Shown: positions 47,390 to 59,220 of the stretch, one piece after another
Layout: every line of letters starts with the position of its first letter
Numbering within the stretch: position 1 is the stretch's first letter
Assembly: GCF_963678635.1 (NCBI RefSeq)
Contig: NC_087069.1
Span: 18,514,660-18,574,659, forward strand
Reading direction: 5' to 3'
DNA: 60,000 nt
From: Symsagittifera roscoffensis
Taxonomy: Eukaryota; Xenacoelomorpha; Acoela; Convolutidae
Translations under genes and position numbers: made by a program
The notes under the pieces: model-generated
What the model saw: only the letters and a program-made list of their open reading frames with translations
What the model was told of the DNA's origin: nothing
The model's database searches: none

Positions 47390-50300
47390 ATGAACAAATT
47401 TAAATTGATGAGATTATACTTTCCGTTTGAATTTATTCTGTTCACAAAAATCTTTTCGATTCTTAAACGCTATCTGGTTGATATTTCGTATTTATGATTA
47501 TTTCAGATTATCAGTGGATTTTGGTCAAAACTTTGGGTTTCTCGAGGATAAATTTGAGAACCTTGAGAAAAGTTTGTGAGTTCTTTAAGGTTTTCAAATT
47601 TAGCTGACTTTCGCTCGTTTAAATAGCTGCTATTGGATCTAGAAACTCCAGATGCTTTCAACCTGCTTTCATACAGAGTGATCGGCTTGATCTCCATAAA
47701 TTGTACATGCTTGCCATGTAATTCCATAATCTAAGTTTAAGAATTATGCTAGTCATACAATTTTAATAATTTTTTGTCAAAACCGTGTTATCGAAATTTG
47801 AAAGTACTTTTTCTTGTTTTGGTATAAAATTCCGTTCATCTTCATAGATAGAAGCAAAAGAAGTAAGTAAAAAGAAGTTAAAAGAGTCTTTTAAGCAAAA
47901 GAAGTAAGTCAAACAAACTTTTTTAAATTTAAACAGTGTAAATAGCGTTTTTTAAAGATGCAACATCTAAAATAACATGAAATAGTTTCAAAAATGTCCG
48001 TCAAAAGATTGTTCTTTCTGTACTATGAGTTTTTGAATCCATAACATAGTCCTGCACGCACAAAAATGATTTACCTACCCTCTTTTCGAATGAATTTTTT
48101 CAAAAACGCTCCAAAAGCCTATTTGTTTTGCATTGCGTATGTTTGTATGCTTGGGGCTATTTTTAATTAAAATTAATTTTTCAAAAAACTCCATCTATAA
48201 AAATTTTTGCCCTTTTTTAGAGGTTCATCACTTTCTTTGTACTATGTGTGTAAGAAATTTTCATTGAGGTCGTTTCGAATGCGTTCTGCGTTTAAAGATG
48301 CTGAGCGTTCAGTAACAGTCAACTTTTGGCAATTCCTTCGATTGAGAAAAACGTCTTGTAATCTCTTGAATATATTGAGATCAAACTTCGCACAGCTTGA
48401 GATTTTTTTTGTTTTTGCCTATTTGTTTGTTTTCTTTTGAATTAAAAAATCTAAGGCAAAAAACGCAATCATAAAATTTCTATAAATGAAAACAATAAGA
48501 CTAGAGTTTTTTCTAGATGCGACTTTAACTAAACGTTTTAAATTGTTGAGATTATAGTTTCCGATTGAAGATATTTTGTTCACAAAAATCTTTTTGATTC
48601 TTAAGCGCCATCGGATTGATATTTCGTTTATATGATTCATTCAGATTATCAGTGGATTTTGGTCAAAACTTTGGGTTTCTCAAGAATAAAATTGAGAACC
48701 TTGAGAAAAGTAGGTGCGTTTCGTAAGGTTTTCAAATTTAGCTGACTTTCGCTCGTTTTTTTAGCTGCTATTGGATCTAGAAACTCTTGTGAGTTTTGCC
48801 AGAATGTGCCAAGTAATTCTTTCAACCTGCTTTCATACAGAGTGATCGGCTTGATCTCCATAGATCGGAAGTGCTTGCCATGTAATTCAATAATCTTAGT
48901 CTAAGAAAAATGCTATTCATACAATTATCATAAATTTCTGCCAAAACCGTGTTATCGAAATTTGAAAGAACTTTTTCTTGTTTTGGTATAAAATTCCGTG
49001 CATCTTCATAAATAGACGAAAAATGTTTTTTAAGCAAAAAAGAAAATCATACAAATTTCTTACATTGAAACAGTGAAACTAGCATTTTTTAAAGATGCGA
49101 CATCGAAAATGTTATGAAAAAGTTTCAAATCTGTCCGACGAAATTTTGTTGTTTCTCTACTATGAATATTTGATTCCATAACGTAGTCTTGCATGCACAA
49201 AACTGATTTAATTACCGTCTTCCCATATTTCTTTCAAAACACTTCTTTCAAAACACTCCAAAATTCTATCTATGTTGCATTGCGTATGTTTGTATGCTTT
49301 GGGCAATGCATACAATGCTTCGGGCAATGCATAATTAAAACTAAATTTTCAAAATAAAAAAACCTCTAACTATGAAAATTTTTTTCCAACTTTCCTTGTA
49401 TTATGTGGGTAAGACATCTTCATTGAGGTCGTTTCGAATGCATTTTGCTTATAAGGTTGCTGAACGTTTAGTAACTGTCATTGTTTGGCCATTCCTTTCG
49501 CTGAGAAAAAAAACGTCTTGTAAACATTTGAATAAATTGAGATCAAATTTAGCTCAGCTTGAAAATTTTTTCTGGTTTTTGCATAATTGTTAAGGTTTCG
49601 TTTTGAGTCTTAAAAATTTAAAGCAAAAAAAGCAATCATACAATTTCTCTGAATGAAAAAATTATTACTGGCGTTCTTATAGATGCAACCAGACATCGAA
49701 AACATTGAAAAATAGTTTCAAAGTTACATCACAAAAACTTTGTAGTTTTTTCTGCGCAAAATGAAAACTGTAAGTATGATTTCAGTTTTTCTCCCAATTT
49801 GAGTATCAGATACTTAGCCTAGTAAATTTTCGACTTCTTAAGTCATTTTAGGTAAACCCTATTTTAGGTATGGAAACCTAATGGTTGAGTGGGAAAACTA
49901 ACATGTTCATCCAAAAAATTTGTTTTTTTTTAAATAAAAAAACTGTTACCTGGTACTTTAATCAAACTTATATAACCGTATGTCAAAGGCTGGATGCACC
50001 TCTATCGGCAATGTCTGAAAATTTTACCAATGTAGGGAAGCCAAAATCAGACCTTCTTTAGACGCTACAAAGTTTTTTTCGAGAGCTAGCTCTGATTCGT
50101 TTTTTTTTAAATTCTAGTTACTCAATGCAAGTTTCAGTGGCTAATAAATTTTGATAAAATTTTTTTGAAATAAATAATTTCCCGTTAGAAGAAAATTGAC
50201 TTTGTTGAAAACCAAAAAGTTTTGTTTCTATGATGAAATGAAATTATACTTGCTTGAAACTTTATATTAAAAGATATTAAAACAAGTCTGTAATCACTTT

Positions 50301-50869
50301 AAAAAACAACAACAATACTCGTAGTCTGCGCACCAGTAACGCTGGGAGATTTGGAGGACGTGGAAGGCAGCAGGAGCAAAAATCAAGAGCTTGATTTTTT
50401 AAAATTGAATTACAATCGAGCTTTGCTCTAATGATCTTTTCAACTGCTGTTTCAAAGTAACTTCATGTTTTTCAGCTATTTAAAATCAAAAAAGTGTAAT
50501 CAATCTTCAAAACTGAAAAAAAGTGTTTGATTTTCCTCCTTAATCTTACTTATTTTCTTCTCATCCCACACCATCTGTGTTTCCTTGCCTTAATGAGTCT
50601 TTTTGCGCTTATTAGGACCACGTATTCCTCTTAACTAATCCATACTTATTATAGTTATGTTAATCAGTTCGTCAAAATATAATTGAAAAAATAAACAGAA
50701 AAAAATCAGTTTTCGGGGCGTTTTATTTAACTTTTTGTTAAAAGTTTTTCCGTATCTTCTATATTGACACAATTTGATAACATGGTCATCTGATTCCTTT
50801 TTCATATTTATTAGTATGTAAATAATCAATTTATTATCTTATTGCGTCCTACCAAACTTCTTTACAGCG

Positions 50870-52495
50870 CTCTCATAAAAATTCCGAAAAAGAAAAGAAT
50901 AGTCCAGGTCAGTATGAGTCACAGTTTTTAACAAAACAATGTAATTTAGAGATTGTATGATACCCATTGTTCGTCCAAAAGACATAGAGATTAATAGCAG
51001 TTGCTTTCATTTTAAGACAGAATGGAGTAGCTTGACAAATATCTTCTAATCCAAAAATTACCAATTCACGAAGGTACGAGCAAGTTTTAGGGGGTAATTT
51101 CCAAAAAGATGAGGAATATTTTTAAACTCGCATAGTCATTGAAACAAAATGGGTCACTTTCCAGCCCCCGATTCCTTATTACTTATTTATCTGGTATACA
51201 ATTGAAGAGCAATTTGTAGTAGTTGTTCTTTTCATAACCCGTTAATTTAGCCCGTTTGCAAAACCAGCTGGTTATTTTTTCTACTTCTGTTAACTCGATA
51301 TTAATTCTTCTTACTTTTTTCCATTCTGGAGCCCCAACGCTAATTATCATGCAATGTTGCGACAAAAAACTCTTTTCTTTTCGCAAGTCTTCCAATGATA
51401 AGATTCCTTGTTGACGCGCATATCACCAGTGTTTCATCCCATACTGTCAATTGTAGATTCAAATTTTTCAACTCCTTTTTGAGGTTTCTAATTGGCAATC
51501 TATCTTTTTGAATTGTTTTATTGAGACGTTCCTTCGCTAGTTCATCTCTAGAGAGCCAAGTTCTCTTACATTTTGTGTTTTGCTGTCAAAACTTTGCATC
51601 TAAAGATGGGCAAGCCAACAGCTCCATTATTCTATATTTGTTTTAGGAACTGTAGAGCTATTTCCCCTTTTTAACTTCCGCCCCATGAAGGAAATAACCT
51701 TAGTTTCTGGAACTTTTTTTCAATGTTTTTTCAAAACGGATAAGTCGTGTGATATGATGAAATTTTGGAAGGAAAAAAGCTGTCATTAACTGGGCTTTCG
51801 CACAAAAATCATAAATTTATTGATGTATTTTTTAATGTCATTGATTGATTTGTTTTTACGAACATGCCGTTTAAGTCAGCTATCCAACCATTAGGAAAAC
51901 TCCGAGTGCACTTTAATGCACGATAAATTGGGGTGATCCTTCAAAGTTTGAGATTTTAGGATTTTTTTCATACCTTGATTTAATTCAAATTGTGTTCTTC
52001 GGCAAAATTTATTGATCTCATGGAAAAGCCGATTCTTGTTATTCGCATGCACATAAACATTAACATCATCTGCATAAGCTATCACTCGTCGTTTCATTGG
52101 GTGTTCATACCATTGATGTCGTCTCAATATTTCAAGAAGAGGCTCCGAAGCTACAATAAAAAGCAAGGCGGATAGTGGACAACCTTGTCGTATATCATTT
52201 CCCAGTGATATTTCTTCACTAAGAAAACCATTCACGCCTATCATTGCTTTTATTTTTCCGTACACATTTTTGATCATGTCAAACAGCAGCAGAGAAAAAT
52301 TCTTTTTACGCTGCATTTGAAAGAAATGCATCCACTCAACGCGGTCGAATGCTTTTGTAGAGTCAATACTCAATACGCACTGATTCTGCTGCGGTTTATC
52401 AATTCCAACTTTCATATTGGAGATTGCGCTATGTATATTTCTGTTTTCTAATTATGCATATTGGTCAGGCATTATGACTTTTTCAGCTTTGTCCT
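50870..52495 (-). pseudogene. Broken reverse transcriptase of an L1/Tx1-like non-LTR retrotransposon
   Basis: On the minus strand the longest open piece (52415-51891, 174 codons) carries reverse transcriptase motifs in order: SIDSTKAFDRVEW (first catalytic aspartate region), VNGFLSEE, IRQGCPLSALLF, and the active site IAYADD at about 52065-52076. Upstream of it, beyond a TAG/TAA, the conserved lead-in is still readable (DKAEKVI, then ENRNIHSAISNM). Downstream, further frames continue the protein in shifted phase: 51395-51183 (GAPEWKKVRRINIELTEVEK), then about 51110-50915 (LRELVIFGLEDICQATPF). Several stops and frameshifts make it inactive. The VNG...S.....RQGCPLS.LLF spacing is typical of L1/Tx1-clade elements; the clade is an inference. 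The endonuclease part is absent, as in 5'-truncated insertions. It is dead DNA inside the tandem repeat. Confidence 0.8.
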
Positions 52496-54732
52496 AAACC
52501 TAGCTTCTTTAACAAATTCCTCAGGCAAAAAAATGCTGGTCATACAGTTTTCATACATGAAAATAGTATGAGTAGCGTTTTTTTAGATGCGACATTGAAA
52601 AAATTTAATATTAGTTTCGAAGTTTCCCGCTCCACAAAAATGCAAAAATATGTATATTTTTACGCGCAAAATGAAAAGTTGTAACTTCAATTTTAAATTT
52701 TCTCCACATTTTAGTATCAGATACTTAGACTTTAATTCTCAAGACATTTCAATTTACGGATTAAAAACCTAATAATTCAGTGAAAAGACTACACGTATTT
52801 ATCCAATAAATTGAATTTATCCAGTAACATCATAACTTCTAAAAACTGTTTTTCTTTGTGTTCCCTAATGTTACTGGTTTTCTGCTCAACCCACCCCATC
52901 CATGCTCGCTTTCCTCGTTGAATAATTTTGCGCTTAGTAGGTTTACGTGTCCTCATTAACTAATCCAAATTTACCATAGTTAAAATAATTAAAACCTCAA
53001 AATGTATTCAAAAAAGAAACAAATAACAAAAATCAATCTTATTTAGAACTTTTTCAGGGTTTTCTAGGACGACACAACTTGATAACTTGGGTATCTGTTT
53101 GATTTTTACGATTTTGTAAGATCTGAAGGAGGAAGTCTATGATCAACAATTCTTTTTAGTTTCCTCTTTTCAATTTCTTGTTTCTTTGGCAATAATCTCG
53201 ATTGAGAAAAAACGTCTGGTAAATTCTTGAATAAATTCAGATCGAAGTTAGCTCATTTTGAGAAATTTGTTTTTGTTTTGGCATAAAAATGTTTTTTCCA
53301 AAATAAAGAAAACTTCTTAGGTAAAAAAAAAAACGCTAATGACACACTTTTTATAATTTGAAACAGTATGAATAGTGTTTTTCTAATTGCGAAGTCGAAA
53401 ATATTAAAAAATTATTTGCAAAATTACCCCCAAAAATGTGTACTTTTTATGCGGAAACTAAAAAATTGTATCTATGATTTCAGTTTTTTCCAGATTTCAG
53501 CATCAGATACATAGATACATAGACTATAAAAACTTCAATTTCTTAGGTCATTTAAAAACATAATAATTGAGTTGGAAGACTAACACCATTTATCTATTAA
53601 AACTCGTATTTGACATAAACTTTGCTATGAGCTAAGGTAATAATTTTTATATAACTTTTTTTCATTTACTGGATGCACCTTTATCTGCAATATCTGAAAA
53701 TTTTACTGAAGTTAGTGAAGCCAAAAGCAAATCATGTTCAGAAGGTAAAAAGTTATTTTCGAAAGCTTGCTCTGATTTTTTTTATTGGTTGCAGTTACTC
53801 AATGCAAAACTTCAGTGGCTGATAAACTTTGCTAATGAACAGATTTCTGTTGAATTGGGCGAAAATGACTTTTCGCTGAAAACTGAAAAGTTTCTTCTAT
53901 GAAGAAGAAACAGATTTCCGATGAATTAGGCGAAAATGACTTTCGGTTGTTTGATTTCTAATTAGACATCAAGTCATAAATTTTACCAGATGATTGAATA
54001 AGGTTTTTCACTGCTGGTAGGGAATAGTTTCCTCATTTTGATCTATGAAAAAGCAAAATATTGTAAATGATCTTCAAAACCGAATAAGATTTTTTTTTGT
54101 AATTTTTCTTGTTCCCTTATCTTAGTTGTTTTCTGCTCAACCCACCCCATCCATGCTTGCTTGCCTCAATGATTCTTCTTACGCTTATAAGGTCCACTTA
54201 TCCTCCCTTATTAAATCATATACACCATAGTCAAGTTAATTGAAATCTCATAATACATTCGAAAAATAAACAAACAGAAAAAAAAATCATTTTTTGGGGT
54301 ATTTTAGGTAATTGTTTTGTTAAAAATCTTTCAAAATTTTTTAGGACGACACAGCTTGATAGCATGGCTATGTGTTTTTTTTCAATTCTATTAAAAAGAA
54401 AAAGAAAAAGTCTGTAGTCAAAAACGTCTAAAACACTCTTGAAAAATTGAGATCAAATTTAGTCGGCTTGCAAACTTTTTTTTCTTTTGCATAAATGTTT
54501 TTTCTTGGTAAGAAAAAGAAAAATTTTTAGGTAAAAAACGCTAATCATACAGTTTTCATAAACAAAAAAGTATCGCTAGCGTTTGCGATATCGAAACTAT
54601 TTTAAAAAGTTGTTTCCTAATTACCCCAAAAGTTTGTATTTTTTCATGTGCAAAATGAAAAATTGCATCTATAATCTAAAAATTTATTTTCATCAATTTA
54701 TTTTGTCTTTTTTTTCGGCGTGATGTGATAAA

Positions 54733-54915
54733 ATGAGCGAAACAAAAAAAACTGGAGAGGAGAATTTTTGCGATAGCCATAGTGAAATAAGCGAAATTGA
54801 AACAAGTTTTGAATTAGAAAAGTTACTTGAAAGTACAAAAAAAAAACAATGTTTTTTTCTTCAATTTTTGCAGTTTTTTGAATGCTTGAAGTTTTTGATT
54901 TCAGAAACGTGCTAA
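54733..54915 (+). other. Short open frame with a protein-like acidic N terminus, unassigned
   Basis: This is an ATG-started frame of 60 codons. The first 37 residues are acidic and polar (MSETKKTGEENFCDSHSEIS, then EIETSFELEKLLES), unlike the poly-lysine and poly-phenylalanine peptides usual in this AT-rich DNA. The rest is low-complexity. It lies inside the complex tandem repeat and its counterpart was not found open in the other units. It could be a scrap of a transposase N terminus or chance. No function is proposed. Confidence 0.2.
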
Positions 54916-55990
54916 AACATTGAAACTAAACTAATGTTACTTAAGTAAAACTAACTTTTTACATTTAAAATTATGCTATTGTAGGCTTTTAAGCAGTAAA
55001 TACAACACTGCTTGCTCGCTTTTTCGCTCAAAATATGACGAAAAAAAAAACTTCATACCGGTTTCATTCGACAGAAACAAAATTTTTAAAATGTTTTGAT
55101 TTGGTTCGAATCATGACTGTATGAACTATATGATATATCACCAAATTCAGTCCGATTATTTGTGGTACCTCATTATGCGTGGAAAAAATTTCTTAAAAAA
55201 GTTTTTAAAAAAATTAATAAAAAAAATAAGTTAAACACTCCCGACTACATTTTTCATCCCCATTTTCATTTAATCCCCGGAACAAAAACCTTATGTCATT
55301 GGCTGGATGCACCTTTACCTGCAGTATCAGAAAGTGTTACCAAGTTAGTGAAGCAAAACGCAACTCAATTCTAGAAGCTAAAAAGTTATTCTGATTCTTT
55401 TTATTGGTTTTAGTTACTCACTGCAATTTTCAGTGGCCTATAAATTTTGCTAAAGCTTATTTGGAATAAACTTACTTCCGTTGAATTAGAAGAATTAGTA
55501 ATATGTAAGTAATAGTATTTTAACGCTGGGGGATAAGCAGGTCGCGGAGGCGAGCCTTGAAATGCGCTGTAATGATTGAAATGCGCTGTAATGATTGAAA
55601 TGCGCTGATTTTTGTTTTCAAGGTAATAATTTACTTCTTTTGACTAAAGAATGAGTAAAAAAATGTAATCGACGCTTCAGAACTGAATAAAAAATCTGAA
55701 AAAAATCCCCAATCTTACTTGTTTGTTGCTCGACCCACCCTATCTATGTTTGCTCATCTCAATGAGTCTTGCTGCACTTATTTTCATACCTGTCCTTTTT
55801 ATGTTGTCGATATTTTTTTTAATTGCGGGGTTTAAAAGAAGCTATGCGTTTTTAGTTCTTTTTAGAAAGAAAAAAATGAAATCTAATTTGGGCGATTATT
55901 TATTGTTGCATTTAAGTCAGCCCATCGGATTATATCTGAGCTTTGAAAAAGAGCTTTGTGTTTATGGTACAACCATTTTATTGATTTTTT

Positions 55991-56898
55991 GAATTTATTC
56001 ATGCTGTTAATTCCTTTGGCACTGAATGTTTGTAGAGATGGCTTTCTATAACAACCCACACAAAAGAGGTTATCATTGTTTCACAAATAGGCAAACATTT
56101 TTGAGAATTTTGCACTATATGTCTGCGTACCTGCATACTGTACGAGGTGGATGCTCTTATTGGATGGCAAAGAGTACGTGAAATCTGTATTGCTCTTAGA
56201 AGCCGAGATTGTTGTCTTTTTTCAACGGCAGCAAAGAACCAATTGGAATCGCAACGAAACAATTTTTTTGAATATTTTGAAGTTGTGGAAATTCTATCCA
56301 AAATAAATTAATAAAAGAAACCGAGAAACCGCAACCACCAATGAGCATATTTTTGTTGCTCGTTAGGTCAGTTTATAGACCAGTATTTTTCCCCTTGATA
56401 TTGACTGTAACGTGTCAGGATTTAAGGGGGCTCACTTGATTTTCCTGGCATTTTTCGAATCTTCCAATAATTGTAATTGCTTTTTAAAATAAAAAGACCG
56501 TTGGAGAACCCAAACACTATACAGAAACCAAAATAAAATGATTCATTTAATATTTTAGTCTAACCAGATTGTCGGAGGGTCAACTCAACATGTTCAAGTG
56601 CAAGCTGTGAATAGAAGTTAAATGCTTTTCCGTCTTGATGGAGAATGAACTATTGAGCTTGCTGACTTGGTTCGTGTGGTAACCGGGCAACAGCGATACT
56701 GGCTCCTAATCTACTCCAAATTTCAACCAGTGTATGTCATGATCTCCAGTAAACGCTGCGATAATTGGAGTCAATGATGCCAAAAAAAAGTTTCGCTATG
56801 AGAGAAAAAGAGAACATTTGCGGTCGCAGTGAAACTGTTCGCATAATTTTCATGAAAATGAAGCAAACATCAGGTTTCACAAGATTTTAAAAAGGAAA
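55991..56898 (+). other. Mixed unique sequence, no firm gene
   Basis: A minus-strand frame of 100 codons (56301-55999) has an ordinary amino acid composition (FRCDSNWFFAAVEKRQQSRL, CHPIRAS, VPKELTA) but matches no domain I recognise and has no splice context; it may be a transposon scrap. From about 56560 to 56800 the sequence is less AT-rich, but stops occur in all frames. Confidence 0.35.
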
Positions 56899-57425
56899 AA
56901 AGACTGCTCGTATCACAGAGAATTCTTGAATGTTCCGACCGCCTTTTAAGGTTCTACGGAGCAGTAATAACATTAAAAAATTAAATGTAATTAAATAATA
57001 TGAATTTTTTTTTCTAAAATTTGAAATTTTTATAAAAATCATCCACCCACACGCCATTTGAAGTACAAAATGATAGTTTTAGCTCCTTGTAACAAATCAA
57101 TTATGGCAAATAAGCTTCTTTCAACCAATTCAGAACGATTTAAAGACGGATTAACTCTCCGCTTACGCGTTAATAGCGCGAAATAGATCGCGCGTTAATT
57201 GTCCCAAATTGGCCGAAATGGCAATCTTTAAACCCCCATAACTTTGCGAAAAATGATAACAGGTAAAATATCTTTTCAAATTAAAGCTCAGGAAAACAAT
57301 ACCTTTTGAATGATATTAAAAAGTTTCGTCAAAAAAGGCTAGTTAAAAAGTCGAAATTTGTCTGAAGAAAAATGAACCCACCCGAGCAGAAATATTTCGT
57401 TACTTTTGTATCGAAAGTTAAAACA
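56899..57425 (-). mobile_element. Helentron/HINE-like element, minus strand, full-length
   Basis: It reads on the minus strand from near 57425 (the degenerate start ttttaactttcgatac) to ...tacgagcagtctt at 56899. All blocks are present in reverse, including gcgcgatctatttcgcgc. The terminal hairpin is damaged (the reverse of tcacagagaattcttgaatg). Confidence 0.85.
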
Positions 57426-57427
57426 AC

Positions 57428-57978
57428 AAGACTGCTCGTATCTCGGCGAAGCCCTGAATGCTCCGACTGCTTTTTAGGGTTCACGGACAGTGATAACATC
57501 AAAAAATTAAATTCATTAAAACGAATTGAAGAAAAGAACTCTAAAATTTGAAATTTTTTATGAAAATCATCCCCCCAAACGCCATTTAAAGTACAAAAAA
57601 TAGATTTCGCTCCTTGTAACAAATCAATTGTGGAAAATAAGCTTCTTTCAACCAATTTGGAACGATTTCTAAGAGGGATTAACATTCCACTTACGCGTTG
57701 ATAGAGCGAAATATATCGCGCGTTGATTGTCCCAAATTGGCCAAAATGGCAATCTTTAAACCCCCATAACTTCACGAAAAATGATTGCAGGTGAAATATT
57801 TTTTCAATTTTAAGCTCAGCACAACAAAACCTTTTGAATGATGTAAAAGAAACTTATCAAAATTGGCTAGTTGAAAAGTCGAAATTTGTCTGAAGAAAAA
57901 AAACCCACCCGAGCACAAATATTCTGTTACTTTCACATCGAAAGTCGGAATAATTACTTTCTTATCGAAAGTCGGAAC
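57428..57978 (-). mobile_element. Helentron/HINE-like element, minus strand, with doubled 5' end
   Basis: This is a full element next to the previous one in the same orientation. The 3' end is at 57428 (reverse of caagactgctcg) and the 5' start at 57978 (reverse of cgaaagtcggaac). The 5' terminal word is present twice: cgaaagtcggaataatt, then cgaaagtcggaacaata. A 148-codon minus-strand frame across this copy is a by-product of the element. Confidence 0.85.
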
Positions 57979-58804
57979 AATAAGTCTATTTTTGTCTGAA
58001 CTTGAAATGGTTTGAGAGTTGTATAAGGATAGATGGAATGACTGGCTTTTAATTTTCAAGTGTGTACCTCTTCAAATACTTTCAAAACTTTAAAATTCAT
58101 AAACCAAAGTGAATATCATTCTAACAAGCGGTGTTAGAAATCTAGAAGAGAAAACAATTACAACTTTCTTTGAGATGGATTTTGTTTGCAATAAATTGCT
58201 TTCGTTTCAATCACTTTAGCAAAACTTTCTTAGTTAAAGATGAAAAATTTTTAAAAACACTACAATCTCAGTCACCCTTAGTTATCCCAATAGGTTTTGT
58301 ACCTTTTTTCCTTGCAGGCTTGAACCCCAATGCTATTATTTGTGTTGCATTGGGGTTCGACGATCAGATCTTATCAAAGCTTCAATTAGGAATTTTTATG
58401 TTCTTGATGTATCCTGAGCTTTTGGTTTTTTGTATGCTATTTCAAGTTAGTTTTTCCTCTTTTGCTAACAGCGCGTCATTTTCATGTGAGCTCTATTTCA
58501 TGTAAGATTCACCTCCATATCACGTGATTTTTAATAGCAAATTCTGTAGGCGCAAGCTTAGTATTTGCATCTTGTATTTGAAGGGGTATAATCGACATGC
58601 TCAATTTAAAATGGAAAACAGATTAATCGTGGTCTTGGAGACAAATAAGGAGGTTAGCTAGAATGGAGTTGATAATTGCTGAATGCTTTTTAACTTAGGT
58701 AGAGCAGTGAAAAGAAAACAAAATCAACCTGCCAAACTATAAAAACTATACTGTCGTTGGCAATCAAAGGAGTGAGAACAAAATACCAACAAACCAAAAT
58801 TAGC
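57563..58804. repeat. 1242-bp tandem duplication, copy 1
   Basis: From aaaatcatccccccaaacg at 57563 the sequence runs for 1242 bp and then starts again at 58805 with the same text. It contains the 5' three quarters of a dispersed element and about 820 bp of other sequence. The two copies are nearly identical by eye, with single-base differences (caggtgaaat against caggtaaaat; tcaaaattggc against tcaaaaatggc). The junction lies inside the element. Confidence 0.9.
58322..58358. repeat. Perfect 12-bp inverted repeat
   Basis: GAACCCCAATGC (58322-58333) and its exact reverse complement (58347-58358) are separated by 13 bases. It is repeated unchanged at 59564-59600 through the 1242-bp duplication. 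It lies within a 111-codon open frame (58170-58505, again at 59412-59747) rich in phenylalanine and leucine that resembles no known protein and is not called as a gene. Confidence 0.8.
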
Positions 58805-59220
58805 AAAATCATCCCCCCAAACGCCATTTAAAGTACAAAAAATAGATTTCGCTCCTTGTAACAAATCAATTGTGGAAAATAAGCTTCTTTCAACCAATTT
58901 GGAACGATTTCTAAGAGGGATTAACATTCCACTTACGCGTTGATAGAGCGAAATATATCGCGCGTTGATTGTCCCAAATTGGCCAAAATGGCAATCTTTA
59001 AACCCCCATAACTTCACGAAAAATGATTGCAGGTAAAATATTTTTTCAATTTTAAGCTCAGCACAACAAAACCTTTTGAATGATGTAAAAGAAACTTATC
59101 AAAAATGGCTAGTTGAAAAGTCGAAATTTGTCTGAAGAAAAAAAACCCACCCGAGCACAAATATTCTGTTACTTTCACATCGAAAGTCGGAATAATTACT
59201 TTCTTATCGAAAGTCGGAAC
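58805..59220 (-). mobile_element. Helentron/HINE-like element, minus strand, truncated in duplication copy 2
   Basis: This is the 5' part of the element at 57428-57978 carried along by the 1242-bp duplication. Its 3' portion is missing because the duplication breakpoint lies inside the element. Confidence 0.85.

Larger units (their letters stand above)
47390..55990. repeat. Complex degenerate tandem repeat, several units of about 1.1-1.6 kb
   Basis: Recurring landmarks show the structure. 'cagattatcagtggatttt' occurs near 47505 and 48645; 'cattgaggtcgtttcgaatgc' near 48264 and 49423; 'gagaaaaaacgtct' near 48343, 49502 and 53205; 'tcagatacttag' or close forms near 49806, 52716 and 53504; 'ggatgcacct' near 49992, 53673 and 55303; 'cccaccccatccatg' or close forms near 50565, 52890, 54141 and 55733. 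The first two units (about 1.14 kb) are most alike; later ones are longer and more diverged. Open frames in it on the minus strand (47503-47727, 48649-48861) share peptides such as MEIKPITLYESRLK, but they shift frame between copies, so I do not call them genes. The array is interrupted by a retrotransposon relic. Confidence 0.75.

Noticed and set aside
55723-55992. 89-codon hydrophobic frame
   Set aside because: The first part is the 'cccaccc' landmark of the tandem repeat and the frame is not open in sister units.
55999-56301. 100-codon minus-strand frame with ordinary composition
   Set aside because: No domain, no conserved motif and no splice sites could be matched; it may be a transposon scrap, but there is not enough to call it.
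57329-57775. 148-codon minus-strand frame
   Set aside because: It lies within copies of the dispersed element on its non-coding scaffold; other copies have stops in the same frame.
58170-58505. 111-codon frame present twice (also 59412-59747)
   Set aside because: Both copies come from a very recent duplication, so conservation means nothing; the protein matches no family and contains a hairpin word.
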